Below are positions 1 through 8,571 of a stretch of DNA of 64,000 nucleotides, in pieces. The notes below the pieces were generated by a model that saw only the letters and a program-made list of their open reading frames with translations, ran no database searches and was not told the DNA's origin. The DNA is taken from NCBI GenBank assembly GCA_004297945.1, contig SCRC01000060.1:37655-101654 (forward strand), written 5' to 3'. Positions within the stretch are counted from its first letter, which is position 1; each line of letters opens with the position of its first letter. Source of the DNA: Candidimonas sp. (GTDB lineage Bacteria; Pseudomonadota; Gammaproteobacteria; Burkholderiales; Burkholderiaceae_B). The position numbers were made by a program, and so were the translations under genes.

Positions 1-407
1 ACGTCCCCGATCGCCACCTGTGTTACGCCGCCCAGGTCCTCACGCAGCAGATGTATCCCAAGATATTGAACAGTCTTCGTGAGCTTGCGGGTGGCGGGAT
101 GATCATGCTGCCGTCGTCCGCAGCGGATTTCGCCAATCCGGAAATCGCGGAGATGATCGACAAAACACAGCAATCGCCAGCGGCGAGCTCACGAGATCGA
201 GTGAAGTTCTATAAACTCGCATGGGACGCTGTCGGTTCAGAGTTCGGGTCGCGCCACCATCAATATGAAATGTTTTACGCCGGCGCCACGTTCGTGACCA
301 AGGGCCACTCATTCCGCACCTACGACTGGGGCAAATCGGAGGCCCTTGTCCAGGCCATGCTCGATTCTTACGAGCTTGAACCCGAAGCAGTCGCTGCGGT
401 AAATTAA
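1..407 (+). CDS. HpaB-family flavin-dependent monooxygenase, C-terminal part (5' end outside the window)
   Basis: The frame is open from the first bases (codons from position 3) to the stop at 407, so only the last ~134 residues are present. The residues match the C-terminal domain of the 4-hydroxyphenylacetate 3-hydroxylase (HpaB) family: an ELAGGGMIMLPSS stretch followed by a GSRHHQYEMFYAGA segment, which in the family lies in the helical C-terminal domain near the substrate and tetramer interface. Family members use FADH2 supplied by a separate reductase to hydroxylate phenols or heteroaromatic acids. No reductase is visible here. A cupin (18 bp downstream) and an amidase follow in the same direction, suggesting one catabolic operon. 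The substrate cannot be told from this fragment. Confidence 0.8.
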   Translation, partial: VPDRHLCYAAQVLTQQMYPKILNSLRELAGGGMIMLPSSAADFANPEIAEMIDKTQQSPAASSRDRVKFYKLAWDAVGSEFGSRHHQYEMFYAGATFVTKGHSFRTYDWGKSEALVQAMLDSYELEPEAVAAVN

Positions 408-425
408 ACTATCCGAGGAGTCATT

Positions 426-806
426 ATGCCAGTCAACAAAATTCACGACGAGTTCCACGCCATCGATTTATCCACTGGATGGGAGGTGCCCACCGGTTAC
501 CCGACCGGTATTGAGCAAAAAATTCTTTCTGGCGGTCTTGACGAGAAAGGGCGACGAGGCACGCGTACGCGGCTTTTGCGCTTCCAGCCAGGCGTTTTTA
601 CGACGGCACCGTTTTCGCATGATTATTGGGAGGAAGTCTACATGGTAAGCGGTGACCTTACCGTAGGCAATGACGCCAGCGGTAATGGCGGAGAGGCCTT
701 TGGCCCCAATACCTATGCGGTCCGTCCGCCCCACGCGAAGCATGGACCCTTCAAGTCCGAGAACGGTTGCATGCTTCTTGAGATTCACTACTTTGATCCA
801 GTCTAA
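426..806 (+). CDS. small cupin-domain protein
   Basis: 126 residues. The ATG at 426 is preceded by a GAGGAG ribosome-binding site. A single cupin fold is suggested by an EEVYMVSGDLTVG strand pair (around residues 68-80), a glycine-rich turn, and a second part with RPPHAKHGPF (residues ~100-109). The first metal motif is incomplete: canonical cupins have HxH plus E, whereas here only HDYWEE is seen, so metal binding is uncertain. It sits between the HpaB-type monooxygenase and the amidase with very short gaps (18 bp before, 6 bp after), so it is probably cotranscribed. A role in processing the hydroxylated product or as a lyase/isomerase is inference only. Confidence 0.75.
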   Translation: MPVNKIHDEFHAIDLSTGWEVPTGYPTGIEQKILSGGLDEKGRRGTRTRLLRFQPGVFTTAPFSHDYWEEVYMVSGDLTVGNDASGNGGEAFGPNTYAVRPPHAKHGPFKSENGCMLLEIHYFDPV

Positions 807-812
807 CCCATC

Positions 813-2165
813 ATGAAACGCACTCTTTCCCAACTGGCGGAAGATCTGTCATCTGGACGCACAACGTCCCGTACGTTGGTTGAGGAGTGTCTCAATAAAA
901 TAGACGCTCCTAATGGCGAGGGTTCAAGAGCCTTCGTGAAGGTCGATCGTGACGCGGCACTTGCGGCTGCCGTAGCGATGGACGAGCTTCGCGCAGTTAG
1001 ATTGGCTCCCTCGGCCTATGCTGGGATTCCAATTTCTGTCAAGGATCTGTTCGACCTGACTGGAGACCCGACGCCAGCCGGCTCGACCGTTCTGGCGCAC
1101 AGCGAGCCCGCTGTGCGCGACGCCTTGGCAATTGCCCGTTTGAGACGCGCAGGCTTTGTCGTTGTCGGACGAACCAACATGACGGAATTCGCTTTCTCTG
1201 GCGTTGGCCTGAATCCTCATTATGGGACTCCGGCTGCGCCGTTCGACCGTGCTACTCGTCGAATACCTGGAGGTTCATCTTCTGGTGCGGGAGTCTCGAT
1301 CTCAGATGGTATGGCCTATGGGGCCATCGGGTCGGATACCGGTGGCTCGTGTCGTATTCCGGCTGCATTATGCGGTGTGGTGGGCTATAAGCCAACGGCA
1401 GCGACTATCCCGTGTGAAGGGGCCTTTCCGCTGTCGCAGACCCTAGATTCGATTGGCTCGATTGCCAATAGCGTGGCCTGCTGTCGCGTACTCCACTATG
1501 TGATGAGTGGGCAACCGCTAACGGTCAGTGATTCGGCCATACTCTCGGGCTTGCGCATTGGTGTCCCTCAGGCTGTCGCGCTTGACGATATGGATACCCA
1601 TGTGGCGGCCTGCTTTGAGCAAGCGCTGAGCACATTGTCACGTGCAGGGGCGACACTACGTAAGATTCCTTTTCAGAGCCTCGTCAAGGTCGCACATATC
1701 AATCGAAAGGGTGGTTTTGCGGCTGCCGAAGCGTATGCCGTTCATCGAGCGTTGTTGGCATCGGCGGGAGACAAGTACGATCCTCGCGTGAAGCTTCGCA
1801 TTGAACGTGGCCGCAATCAGGATTGTGCCGACTACATTGACCTCGTTCGTGAACGTAAGGCCTTCGTCGCCGTGCTGCGCGAAGAGGTATCCGCGTTTGA
1901 TGTGATTGCGATGCCCACCGTTCCGATTATTGCGCCTCCCATCGAGAGTCTTGAAAAGGATGACGATGTCTTTACGCGCACGAATCTCTTGATGTTACGC
2001 AATCCCACGCTCATCAATATGATGGATGGCTGTGCGATTTCGCTTCCAATGCATGCGATCGGGCAGGCACCGGCAGGCCTGATGCTGGCCAAGGTTGGCG
2101 GCGAAGACGATCGCCTGTTTGCGATCGCCGCCGCGGTAGAGACTACGTTCGCCGAGACTCTTTGA
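813..2165 (+). CDS. amidase signature family hydrolase
   Basis: 450 residues, the usual length for a soluble amidase-signature enzyme. The Ser-cisSer-Lys catalytic triad can be placed: Lys77 in PISVKDLF, Ser155 in the GGSSSGAG segment, and nucleophile Ser179 in GSDTGGSCRIPA. The 24-residue spacing between the two serines matches the family. It hydrolyses a C-N amide bond, and the enzyme is cytoplasmic since no signal peptide is seen. The start at 813 lies 6 bp after the cupin stop with no strong Shine-Dalgarno sequence, consistent with translational coupling. Together with an HpaB-type hydroxylase it may open or deaminate a hydroxylated nitrogen-containing compound. That is inference from context. 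The gene converges on the GntR gene, whose stop is 13 bp away. Confidence 0.9.
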   Translation: MKRTLSQLAEDLSSGRTTSRTLVEECLNKIDAPNGEGSRAFVKVDRDAALAAAVAMDELRAVRLAPSAYAGIPISVKDLFDLTGDPTPAGSTVLAHSEPAVRDALAIARLRRAGFVVVGRTNMTEFAFSGVGLNPHYGTPAAPFDRATRRIPGGSSSGAGVSISDGMAYGAIGSDTGGSCRIPAALCGVVGYKPTAATIPCEGAFPLSQTLDSIGSIANSVACCRVLHYVMSGQPLTVSDSAILSGLRIGVPQAVALDDMDTHVAACFEQALSTLSRAGATLRKIPFQSLVKVAHINRKGGFAAAEAYAVHRALLASAGDKYDPRVKLRIERGRNQDCADYIDLVRERKAFVAVLREEVSAFDVIAMPTVPIIAPPIESLEKDDDVFTRTNLLMLRNPTLINMMDGCAISLPMHAIGQAPAGLMLAKVGGEDDRLFAIAAAVETTFAETL

Positions 2166-2177
2166 TTGGCGATTGAT

Positions 2178-2861
2178 TCAGCCCTGGCGCGTGATATTGA
2201 CGGAAAACGATTCAATATGTGCGCGCATGGCCTGTTCTGCGAGATCAGCATCATGTTGCGCGATGGCGTCCACGATGGCGGTGTGCTCATCGCATATCCG
2301 TAGATGTTGTTCGTTTGTGCTCAGTGAAATAAACCACATCCGTGCAGAACGTTCGTGGAGGTTCTGTAGAAGATCGCCGAGGACAGCATTACGCGTGGCG
2401 CCTGCGATGAGAGAATGGAATTTCTGGTCAAGCTCAGAGAGGGTTCGTATGTCGTGGCTGTGAATAGCTACGAGCATGTCATCCAGAGAGTCTCTTAGCT
2501 TAGCGATGACATCCGGGCTTGCGCGTTCGGCTGCCCTGCGTACGGAGTAGATTTCGTTGACCAGCCGCACATCAATGATGTTGAATATTTCATCAAGGCT
2601 AACGGGTTTAACGATTGTGCCTTTACGCGGAATGACCTCTACGAGCCCGTCGCCCAGAAGACGATCCAGGGCCTGACGAATGGGTGTCCGGCCGACTGCA
2701 AGCTGGAGACTTAGTTCCGTCTCTGCCAGGACATCCCCTGGCCGTAAGGCGCAGGTGATGATCATTTTCTTGAGTGTGTCGTAGGCCTGGTCGCGCAGCG
2801 AGACGTGTTTCTTTGTGTCCGTTTGACGATAGCGGGATTTGGTTATGTGAGTGAGGGCCAT
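2178..2861 (-). CDS. GntR-family transcriptional regulator, FCD (FadR-type) subgroup
   Basis: 227 residues. The N-terminal winged helix (residues ~20-88) contains the GntR pattern with RPGDVLAETELS and VGRTPIRQALDRL, followed by the DGLVEVIPRKGTIV wing. The C-terminal all-helical FCD domain carries the usual metal/ligand set: Asp and His in ELDQKFHSLI, His in DEHTAIVDAI and His in MRAHIES. Such proteins are usually ligand-relieved repressors of the catabolic genes beside them. The neighbours are the amidase operon and the DUF2848/Liv divergon. The 46-bp palindrome at 3665-3710 is the best operator candidate for this protein, but that link is inference. Confidence 0.88.
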   Translation of the reverse strand: MALTHITKSRYRQTDTKKHVSLRDQAYDTLKKMIITCALRPGDVLAETELSLQLAVGRTPIRQALDRLLGDGLVEVIPRKGTIVKPVSLDEIFNIIDVRLVNEIYSVRRAAERASPDVIAKLRDSLDDMLVAIHSHDIRTLSELDQKFHSLIAGATRNAVLGDLLQNLHERSARMWFISLSTNEQHLRICDEHTAIVDAIAQHDADLAEQAMRAHIESFSVNITRQG

Positions 2862-2901
2862 CGGTGGAAAATTCGTGACAGAATTCCCCCATCGAGCGAA
2901 C

Positions 2902-3588
2902 TTAACCTTGAATGGGGAGCGCGGCTACATCATAACCGAAGTGAATACTGCGGCCCAATACCGGGTCTTCCAATTCAGCCTCAAAGCGACTGGCCGCTTT
3001 TATGCCGCCAATTGCTGGCATCGTTCCTCCAAACATTGCTGTGCCATCTGGCAAGATGCCGCTCGGATTCAGGCCCCGGATGAGTTCAAACGGAGCCAGA
3101 AGGGTACTGACAGGGCCTTCCTGGTAGAGGGTACGATGACCATCGATAGTGGCATGGCTGCGCAGAATCAGGGAGTCCCAGTGGGGCGCGACCTCGTCGA
3201 ACGGCCATACCGTTGATGCAATGGGTTTGTCACAGAGCTGTTTCGAGACGCTAATTCCATAGGTTTCAACTTGTCGATCCGTATGATCCGAGCCAACCCC
3301 CACATACGTTTTACCACCAAAAGTCAACAGTACTGTTTCAACCTCTCCACTGGAATTGGGCCCTTGATCTTCCACTGCGTGTTGAGTCGTCAATCGTGCC
3401 GCTGCTACGCGATAGTAGACTGGCGTCAACGCTGGGCGCTTCACCCCAAGTTTCTCCAATTCTGCCATGTGATGCTCCATGGCGGCTTTATCACGTCCCG
3501 TCCATCCTCCTATCACGAGCTGTTGAATCTCGACCCGTAGAGGATGTGTCCCATCGCGGCTTTCAACGGTTAGTTCCAGTTCTTTCAT
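2902..3588 (-). CDS. DUF2848 family protein
   Basis: 228 residues, full family length. Recognised by the DUF2848 hallmarks: an N-terminal VIGGWTGRD segment, YRVAAARLTTQ, a GVGSDHTDRQVE segment and SKQLCDKPIA. The family is thought to have a fumarylacetoacetase-like fold and is usually found in amidase or transporter clusters. Its reaction is not established to my knowledge. The start at 3588 is supported by an AGGAG site just upstream. It is transcribed away from the Liv transporter, with the perfect palindrome midway between the two starts, and runs toward the GntR gene. It probably acts on the same substrate that the divergent importer brings in. Confidence 0.85.
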   Translation of the reverse strand: MKELELTVESRDGTHPLRVEIQQLVIGGWTGRDKAAMEHHMAELEKLGVKRPALTPVYYRVAAARLTTQHAVEDQGPNSSGEVETVLLTFGGKTYVGVGSDHTDRQVETYGISVSKQLCDKPIASTVWPFDEVAPHWDSLILRSHATIDGHRTLYQEGPVSTLLAPFELIRGLNPSGILPDGTAMFGGTMPAIGGIKAASRFEAELEDPVLGRSIHFGYDVAALPIQG

Positions 3589-3664
3589 CGCTCCTGTCCT
3601 TCACAGATTTGGTCCACTCATGGATGGACGGCTTGTTGGTTGGTTGAAGTTAAATCAGCAGATC

Positions 3665-3710
3665 GTATCTTAACAATCCTTGTGAAATTTCACAAGGATT
3701 GTTAAGATAC
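3665..3710. promoter_or_regulatory. perfect 46-bp palindrome in a divergent intergenic region
   Basis: Two 23-bp arms (3665-3687 and 3688-3710) are exact reverse complements with no spacer. The centre reads TTGTGAAATTTCACAA. It lies 76 bp from the DUF2848 start (3588) and 78 bp from the livK-like start (3789), so it is placed to control both divergent units. As DNA it looks like an operator for a dimeric or tetrameric regulator. As RNA it would form a long hairpin on either strand. The inner TGTGA/TCACA half-sites resemble CRP/FNR half-sites but with a 4-bp rather than 6-bp gap. The GntR protein encoded nearby is the other obvious candidate binder. Confidence 0.7.
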
Positions 3711-3788
3711 CGTTGGTGTGGAATTCGAGGCCACTTGTCGTCCGCTGCGAATACCCACCGACCCGAATCAAAATGTGAGGAGATGATA

Positions 3789-5078
3789 ATGAAGCTAAGT
3801 TGGACAGCCGCACTTGCGGCCTCTCTTGCTGTAATGGTCGCGCCCGCAGGCGCGCAGAACAAACCCGCCGCACTTGGGGTGGGGGTGTTCACTTTTGTTT
3901 CCGGCCCGGCCGCTGCATATGGCATTCCGGGTAAGAACGCCGCCGAGTTGATGATCGATGAGATCAATGCCAAGGGCGGAATTGCCGGAGTGCCCATTAA
4001 GGCTTCCTATGTCGATGAGGCTCAAGGCACTGAGGGCGTTATCACCGAGTACCGTCGCCTGACTGAGGATCCGTCTAATCAGGTCATGATTGCCGCACTT
4101 TCCAGTGGAAATTGCCTCGCGCTTAAACCCGTTGCGGAACAACTCAAGGTTCCTACCATCGCATGGAACTGTGACGCCCATCAACTTCTCGCAGACGGCA
4201 AAAGCCATTACTACTTTCGCCCCAACGGCAACACGATTCCAGAGTTTGTGGCCTATGCGGTATATCTGCTGCAGCGCAAGCCCGATGTGAAACGGATCGC
4301 TATCATCAACCCAGACTATGCATTCGGACATGATGGGGCACAGATTTTCAAGGCTGCCATGAAGGCGCTCAAGCCGGACGTGAAGATTGTCGCAGAGCTC
4401 TACCCAAAGATGGGAACGGCCAACTTTCAGACACAGATATCCAGGCTTCTGGCCGCTCACCCTGATGTGATTTTCTCGAATCTCTGGGGCGCAGATTTGG
4501 AAAATTTCGTCCGTCAGGCCTCTCCGCGTGGGCTGTTTTCCAGCAGCCAGGTAGTTCTCGCGCTTGGCGAGACGGTACTTCAGCGTGTGCCACTACCCGA
4601 TAATGTCATTGTGGGGGTGCTGGGCGACGGATGGTGGCTATCGCCCGACGCACAACGCGACCCTGCGACTAAGGCGTTTGTGGCGGCCTACAAGAAGCGA
4701 TATGGTCAGTATCCGGTATTTCCTTCAATGAAAATGGCCAATGCCATCGTATACATGAAGGCAGCCTACGAGGCCGCCATGAAGAAGAATGGCGAGAAGT
4801 GGCCCAGTCGCGATCAGTTGGCTGACGCAATGAGCGGGAGTAACGTCAGGACGCTGACAGGCGATACGGTTACTCGCAAGGACCACGAAGGCGTTGTCGA
4901 TCAGATTATCGGCATCACGACAAAATCACCGGATTACAAGTTCCCCATCATTAGCGAGATGGTGCGCTACAAGGGAGACTCACTGATTCCCCCGTCGGGT
5001 AAGGATGCTATGGGGTGGGTGGCATCGCTCAAGCCTAGCTTCCTTGATGCTCAACCCAAGCCCGGTAGTTACAAGTAA
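3789..5078 (+). CDS. livK: Liv-type ABC transporter periplasmic substrate-binding protein (first cluster)
   Basis: 429 residues from the ATG at 3789. That start is chosen because GTGAGGAG sits 7 bp upstream and the protein then begins with a clean Sec signal peptide (MKLSWTAALAASLA, cleavage near APAGAQN). The mature part has the type-I periplasmic binding fold of branched-chain amino acid/amide binding proteins: GPAAAYGIPGKNAAELMIDE near the N-terminus, then an ISRLLAAHPDVIF segment. It is the first gene of a five-gene transporter (3789-8436). In such clusters the substrate is often not a branched-chain amino acid. The neighbouring monooxygenase and amidase suggest an aromatic or amide compound. 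Note the long frame could be extended to 3699, but that would place the signal peptide internally. Confidence 0.88.
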   Translation: MKLSWTAALAASLAVMVAPAGAQNKPAALGVGVFTFVSGPAAAYGIPGKNAAELMIDEINAKGGIAGVPIKASYVDEAQGTEGVITEYRRLTEDPSNQVMIAALSSGNCLALKPVAEQLKVPTIAWNCDAHQLLADGKSHYYFRPNGNTIPEFVAYAVYLLQRKPDVKRIAIINPDYAFGHDGAQIFKAAMKALKPDVKIVAELYPKMGTANFQTQISRLLAAHPDVIFSNLWGADLENFVRQASPRGLFSSSQVVLALGETVLQRVPLPDNVIVGVLGDGWWLSPDAQRDPATKAFVAAYKKRYGQYPVFPSMKMANAIVYMKAAYEAAMKKNGEKWPSRDQLADAMSGSNVRTLTGDTVTRKDHEGVVDQIIGITTKSPDYKFPIISEMVRYKGDSLIPPSGKDAMGWVASLKPSFLDAQPKPGSYK

Positions 5079-5145
5079 TACGGCTCACTTGCCGCTGGGA
5101 TGGCTTTGGTAGCCCCGGCGGCAAGTGGTTAAGCAGGAGCAATCA

Positions 5146-6045
5146 ATGCTTGATGCAATTCTTCCCATTATGGTGGATAGCCTAGCGAGTGCCGCACTGA
5201 TCTTCTTTGTCGCGGTTGGCTTGACGCTAGTGTTCAGCGTCTTACGCGTCCTAAACGTTGCTCATGGAAGCTTTTATTCGATTGGCGCGTATGTCGCCGC
5301 GTCGACCTGTCTGTGGCTCGTTTCCTCGGGGCTTAGTCCCTGGCTGACGTTTCCCATGCTTATCCTGAGTGCGGTGCTTGTCGCTGCATTGTTGGGGCCA
5401 CTCGTGGAAGCGACGCTGATACGCTGGACTTTCGGTAAGTCCGAAGCGGTCCAGATTCTGATCACCTTTGGCCTATTTTTGATTCTGGAAGATCTGCAGC
5501 GAATCGTGTTTGGTGTCAACTCCCTGGCCCAAGACACCCCTATGCAGCTTCTAGGCTCGACCACGATCGGTGGCGTTGCCTATCTCAATTATCAGCTTTT
5601 GCTGATCGCCCTCGCAATTGCCGTCGTGATCGGGCTGCGGTTGATGCTAGCCAAAACGCGCATTGGGCGATTGCTTACGGCGGTAGTCTTTGACCGGGAA
5701 ATGGCCTTGAGTGTGGGTATCAATACGAATCGCCTCTTCCTGCTGGCCTTTACTTTGGGTGTTTTCCTGGCTGCTTTGGGAGGGGCGCTTGCGGCACCCA
5801 CGTCGGGTGCCGCACCGGGCCTGGGTGCGGAGACAATAGTGCTTGCTTTTGCGGTCGCTGCGATCGGCGGACTTGGGCAGATCGAGGGTGCCGCGTTGGC
5901 TGCGGTTATTGTTGGCGTCGTGCGCGTGCTAGCCATTTATTTTGCGCCTTCTCTTGAAGCCGTTGCGCCCTACGTTGTGATGTTGGTTGTCCTGCTGGTG
6001 AGACCCTATGGGCTCTTCGGCACCACTCAGGCCAGAAGGATATGA
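5146..6045 (+). CDS. livH: Liv-type ABC transporter permease, LivH family (first cluster)
   Basis: 299 residues from the ATG at 5146, preceded by AGCAGGAGC. A GTG at 5125 is also in frame but has no ribosome-binding site. Typical LivH features: an early VFSVLRVLNVAHGSFYSIGA segment, about eight hydrophobic helices, and the GGALAAP/GLGAETIVLAFAVAAIGG region that forms the contact loop with the ATPase. It acts in the inner membrane as one half of the pore and overlaps the next permease gene by 4 bp (ATGA). Confidence 0.9.
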   Translation: MLDAILPIMVDSLASAALIFFVAVGLTLVFSVLRVLNVAHGSFYSIGAYVAASTCLWLVSSGLSPWLTFPMLILSAVLVAALLGPLVEATLIRWTFGKSEAVQILITFGLFLILEDLQRIVFGVNSLAQDTPMQLLGSTTIGGVAYLNYQLLLIALAIAVVIGLRLMLAKTRIGRLLTAVVFDREMALSVGINTNRLFLLAFTLGVFLAALGGALAAPTSGAAPGLGAETIVLAFAVAAIGGLGQIEGAALAAVIVGVVRVLAIYFAPSLEAVAPYVVMLVVLLVRPYGLFGTTQARRI

Positions 6046-6986
6046 CTGCCATGCGTCAATCTCAAACTTGCTTGCTGCTTGCCGCCGTTCTGTGTGTCAT
6101 GGCATTTGTGCCTTTCGCCCCGGAATGGATACAGTTCGTTCTGACCTTGGCGATCGCTAAAGGCTTCGTCGCATTGGGTGTCGCAATTCTTCTGCGTGCG
6201 GGACTGATCTCCTTGGGCCATGCGATGTTTTACGCCATCGGTGCCTATGCCATTGCGTTCGTCGCTCAGATGGGGGTTACAGACTTCGTTGCACTCCTTG
6301 TCGTCGGCATTCTGGTATCCGCTCTGGTCGGGTTGGTCGTTGGCGCATTTTTAGTGCGCTACCGTGCAATCTTCTTCGCTATGCTGAATCTGGCGATCTC
6401 GATGGTGCTCTATGCTCTGGTTTCCAAGCTGTACAGTCTGACGGGAGGCTCCGATGGAATGCCATTGGCTACACCGACCTTTTTCGGCGTCGCTGTGGCA
6501 AAGCCTGATTTCGACACGGTACTTTATTACATCGCGCTGGTGTTGATGGTTGGCCTTGGATATCTGGTGCACCGATATTGGAAGAGCCCGCTTGGGCATG
6601 CGCTTTCTGCCATTCGAACCAATGAATTGAGGCTTGAATACCTGGGTGTATCAGCTCGTAACGTACTCTTGATCGCTTATGTGGCTTCAGCAGCGCTTGC
6701 CGGAGTCGGTGGCGTCATCACGGCCTGCGCAGTTGGGCACATTCTTCCGGACTTTGCCTATTGGACGGAATCGGCGCATTTTGTGTTGGTTGCGGTACTC
6801 GGTGGCATCGGTGGAGGAGCGGGTCCGTTTATAGGTTCCTTTTTCCTGGAATTGCTGCATTCTGCATCGATTAACATCACGGATGCGTGGAACCTGATCA
6901 CAGGGATTGCGCTCATCGTCGTCATTGTCTTCCTACCGAGCGGCCTATACGGTCTGATTCGACGTCGCGAGGAGAACAAGTTATGA
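6042..6986 (+). CDS. livM: Liv-type ABC transporter permease, LivM family (first cluster)
   Basis: 314 residues. The start overlaps the LivH stop (ATGA at 6042-6045). A second in-frame ATG at 6051 is possible. LivM features: GLISLGHAMFYAIGAYAIA near residue 55, a variable periplasmic loop with GGSDGMPL, and SALAGVGGVI followed by GGIGGGAGPFIGSF, the ATPase-contacting segment near the C-terminus. It is an inner membrane protein that pairs with the upstream LivH. Its stop overlaps the ATPase start by 4 bp. Confidence 0.9.
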   Translation: MTAMRQSQTCLLLAAVLCVMAFVPFAPEWIQFVLTLAIAKGFVALGVAILLRAGLISLGHAMFYAIGAYAIAFVAQMGVTDFVALLVVGILVSALVGLVVGAFLVRYRAIFFAMLNLAISMVLYALVSKLYSLTGGSDGMPLATPTFFGVAVAKPDFDTVLYYIALVLMVGLGYLVHRYWKSPLGHALSAIRTNELRLEYLGVSARNVLLIAYVASAALAGVGGVITACAVGHILPDFAYWTESAHFVLVAVLGGIGGGAGPFIGSFFLELLHSASINITDAWNLITGIALIVVIVFLPSGLYGLIRRREENKL

Positions 6987-7726
6987 CCCCCCCCCTCCTA
7001 CAAGCGAAGGACTTGCATCTCTCCTTTTACGGTGTCACTGCGGCTGACGGCGTCAACCTTGAAGTTCGCGAGGGTGAGTTCGTTGCAATCATAGGCCCGA
7101 ATGGATCGGGTAAGACGACATTCCTCAATTTGTGCACTGGCTATCTCAGACCAACTTCTGGAGATGTCTACTTGGATGGCGCGCCAATTACTGCAATGGC
7201 ACCACGCACAATTGCGCATCGTGGGATCTCGCGGGCCTTTCAGATCCCGCAGTTGTTCCACGACCAGACTGTACTGGAGAACTTGATGATCGCAGTATCT
7301 GCGAAGCGAGGGATTTGGGGCTGGTTTAATCCGCTGGTTGCTTTCGGACGTCAGGAAGAGGCACGTGACCTGCTGGATCTCGTCGGCTTGGGCTGTGATG
7401 CAGACCGGCTCGCTGTGGCCCTTCCAGAAGGACGACGTAAGCTACTGGACATTGTCATCGCACTCGCCTTGAAACCGCGTCTCGTATTGTTGGACGAACC
7501 GACGAGCGGAGTCAGTACCATTGAGCGCTTCGCACTGATGGAGACGCTGATGACAGCCTTGCGTTGTGCCCAGACTACCGCACTTTTCGTGGAGCATGAC
7601 ATGGATATAGTCCGACGCTACGCTGATCGTGTTTTGGTCTGGGATTCAGGAAAAGTCATAGCCGAAGGGGCTCCCTCCGATGTTTTCAACAATCCGGAAG
7701 TTCTGCGAAAAGTAGTGGGGGCCTAG
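6983..7726 (+). CDS. livG: Liv-type ABC transporter ATP-binding protein, LivG family (first cluster)
   Basis: 247 residues from the ATG at 6983, which overlaps the LivM stop (ATGA). A longer frame upstream lies inside livM and is not used. Walker A is GPNGSGKTT (about residues 36-44), the Q-loop lies in RAFQIPQLF, Walker B is LVLLDEPTSG, and the switch His is in VEHDMDIV. The ABC signature is degenerate (VALPEGRRK), as is common in LivG proteins. Oddity: codons 2-4 contain a run of nine C (6987-6995) directly after the start codon, where slippage would shift the frame of the whole protein. Confidence 0.9.
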   Translation: MTPPLLQAKDLHLSFYGVTAADGVNLEVREGEFVAIIGPNGSGKTTFLNLCTGYLRPTSGDVYLDGAPITAMAPRTIAHRGISRAFQIPQLFHDQTVLENLMIAVSAKRGIWGWFNPLVAFGRQEEARDLLDLVGLGCDADRLAVALPEGRRKLLDIVIALALKPRLVLLDEPTSGVSTIERFALMETLMTALRCAQTTALFVEHDMDIVRRYADRVLVWDSGKVIAEGAPSDVFNNPEVLRKVVGA

Positions 7727-7728
7727 AC

Positions 7729-8436
7729 ATGCTGCATGTGAAAGATGTGAATGTTGCCATTGCCGGTATCCAAGTTCTTCGCGGTGTATCGTTACATGTA
7801 CTATCCGGGAAGACGACCATCCTGATTGGTCGGAATGGGGCTGGGAAAACGACAACATTACGCGCGATCATGGGTCTGCTGCCGGTGCAGGCTGGTACTA
7901 TCGTAATGAATAATGAGAATATTGGCTTGACGGCCGCTTATCGCCGTGCGAGCCAGGGTATTGGCTTCGCACCGGAGGACCGCCGTTTGGTGCCGGATTT
8001 TTCCGTCGAAGACAACATCACGCTGCCAGCACTGGCACTGGGCCTGCCGGCAGCGGAACGTTTATGTCGTCTAGAGGAAATCTATACGCTTATGCCTCTA
8101 CTTGGGGCCATGCGCAAACGCCCTGGCGGCGCTGTCTCTGGTGGGCAGGGGAAGATGGTGGCCCTCGGTCGTGCGCTTATGGTGGCGCGCAACGCCCTAC
8201 TGCTGGATGAACCCTTTCAGGGACTGGCACCAGCACTGGCTCTTGAGTATGTACATATTCTGGGTGTGTTGAGACACAACCGACCAGATCTCGCCATGCT
8301 GATCACGGAATCGACGCCTGCCCTCCTTGATGAGATAGCCGATGAAACTCTCCAGATCGAACGGGGTGAGATATGCCGGGAGGTTGCGGCGGATATTCCG
8401 AAGTCAGCCCAGGACAATGCAACCTCTCTGCGATGA
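7729..8436 (+). CDS. livF: Liv-type ABC transporter ATP-binding protein, LivF family (first cluster)
   Basis: 235 residues, starting 2 bp after livG. Walker A is GRNGAGKTTT, the characteristic LivF segment GFAPEDRRLVPDFSVEDN is present, the signature reads AVSGGQGKM, and Walker B is ALLLDEPFQGLAP. The usual switch His is not obvious: where LivF proteins have an EQN or EH-type segment this protein reads LITESTPALLDE, so hydrolysis control may be atypical. This is the last gene of the transporter cluster and a hairpin at 8572-8590 follows. Confidence 0.88.
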   Translation: MLHVKDVNVAIAGIQVLRGVSLHVLSGKTTILIGRNGAGKTTTLRAIMGLLPVQAGTIVMNNENIGLTAAYRRASQGIGFAPEDRRLVPDFSVEDNITLPALALGLPAAERLCRLEEIYTLMPLLGAMRKRPGGAVSGGQGKMVALGRALMVARNALLLDEPFQGLAPALALEYVHILGVLRHNRPDLAMLITESTPALLDEIADETLQIERGEICREVAADIPKSAQDNATSLR

Positions 8437-8571
8437 CTCTGCAAGTGGCTCAACATTGGCACGGTTGGATTGGGGATACCACCCTGAATCATTTGAATCG
8501 ATGGCATCAAGGGATGATTGTAGCGATGGCGTCATCGAATGCGCCGCTTTGAGAGACGCGCAAACTAAATT

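Noticed and set aside
3690-3710. CRP site in the palindrome centre
   Set aside because: Half-sites TGTGA and TCACA are present but spaced 4 bp rather than the required 6 bp, so a CRP assignment is not supported.
3699-3788. N-terminal extension of the first livK gene
   Set aside because: It would place the signal peptide internally and overlaps the palindrome; the ATG at 3789 has a good ribosome-binding site.
8433-8552. 40-codon frame overlapping the livF stop by ATGA
   Set aside because: Position suggests translational coupling, but the short product has no recognisable family and no further support.
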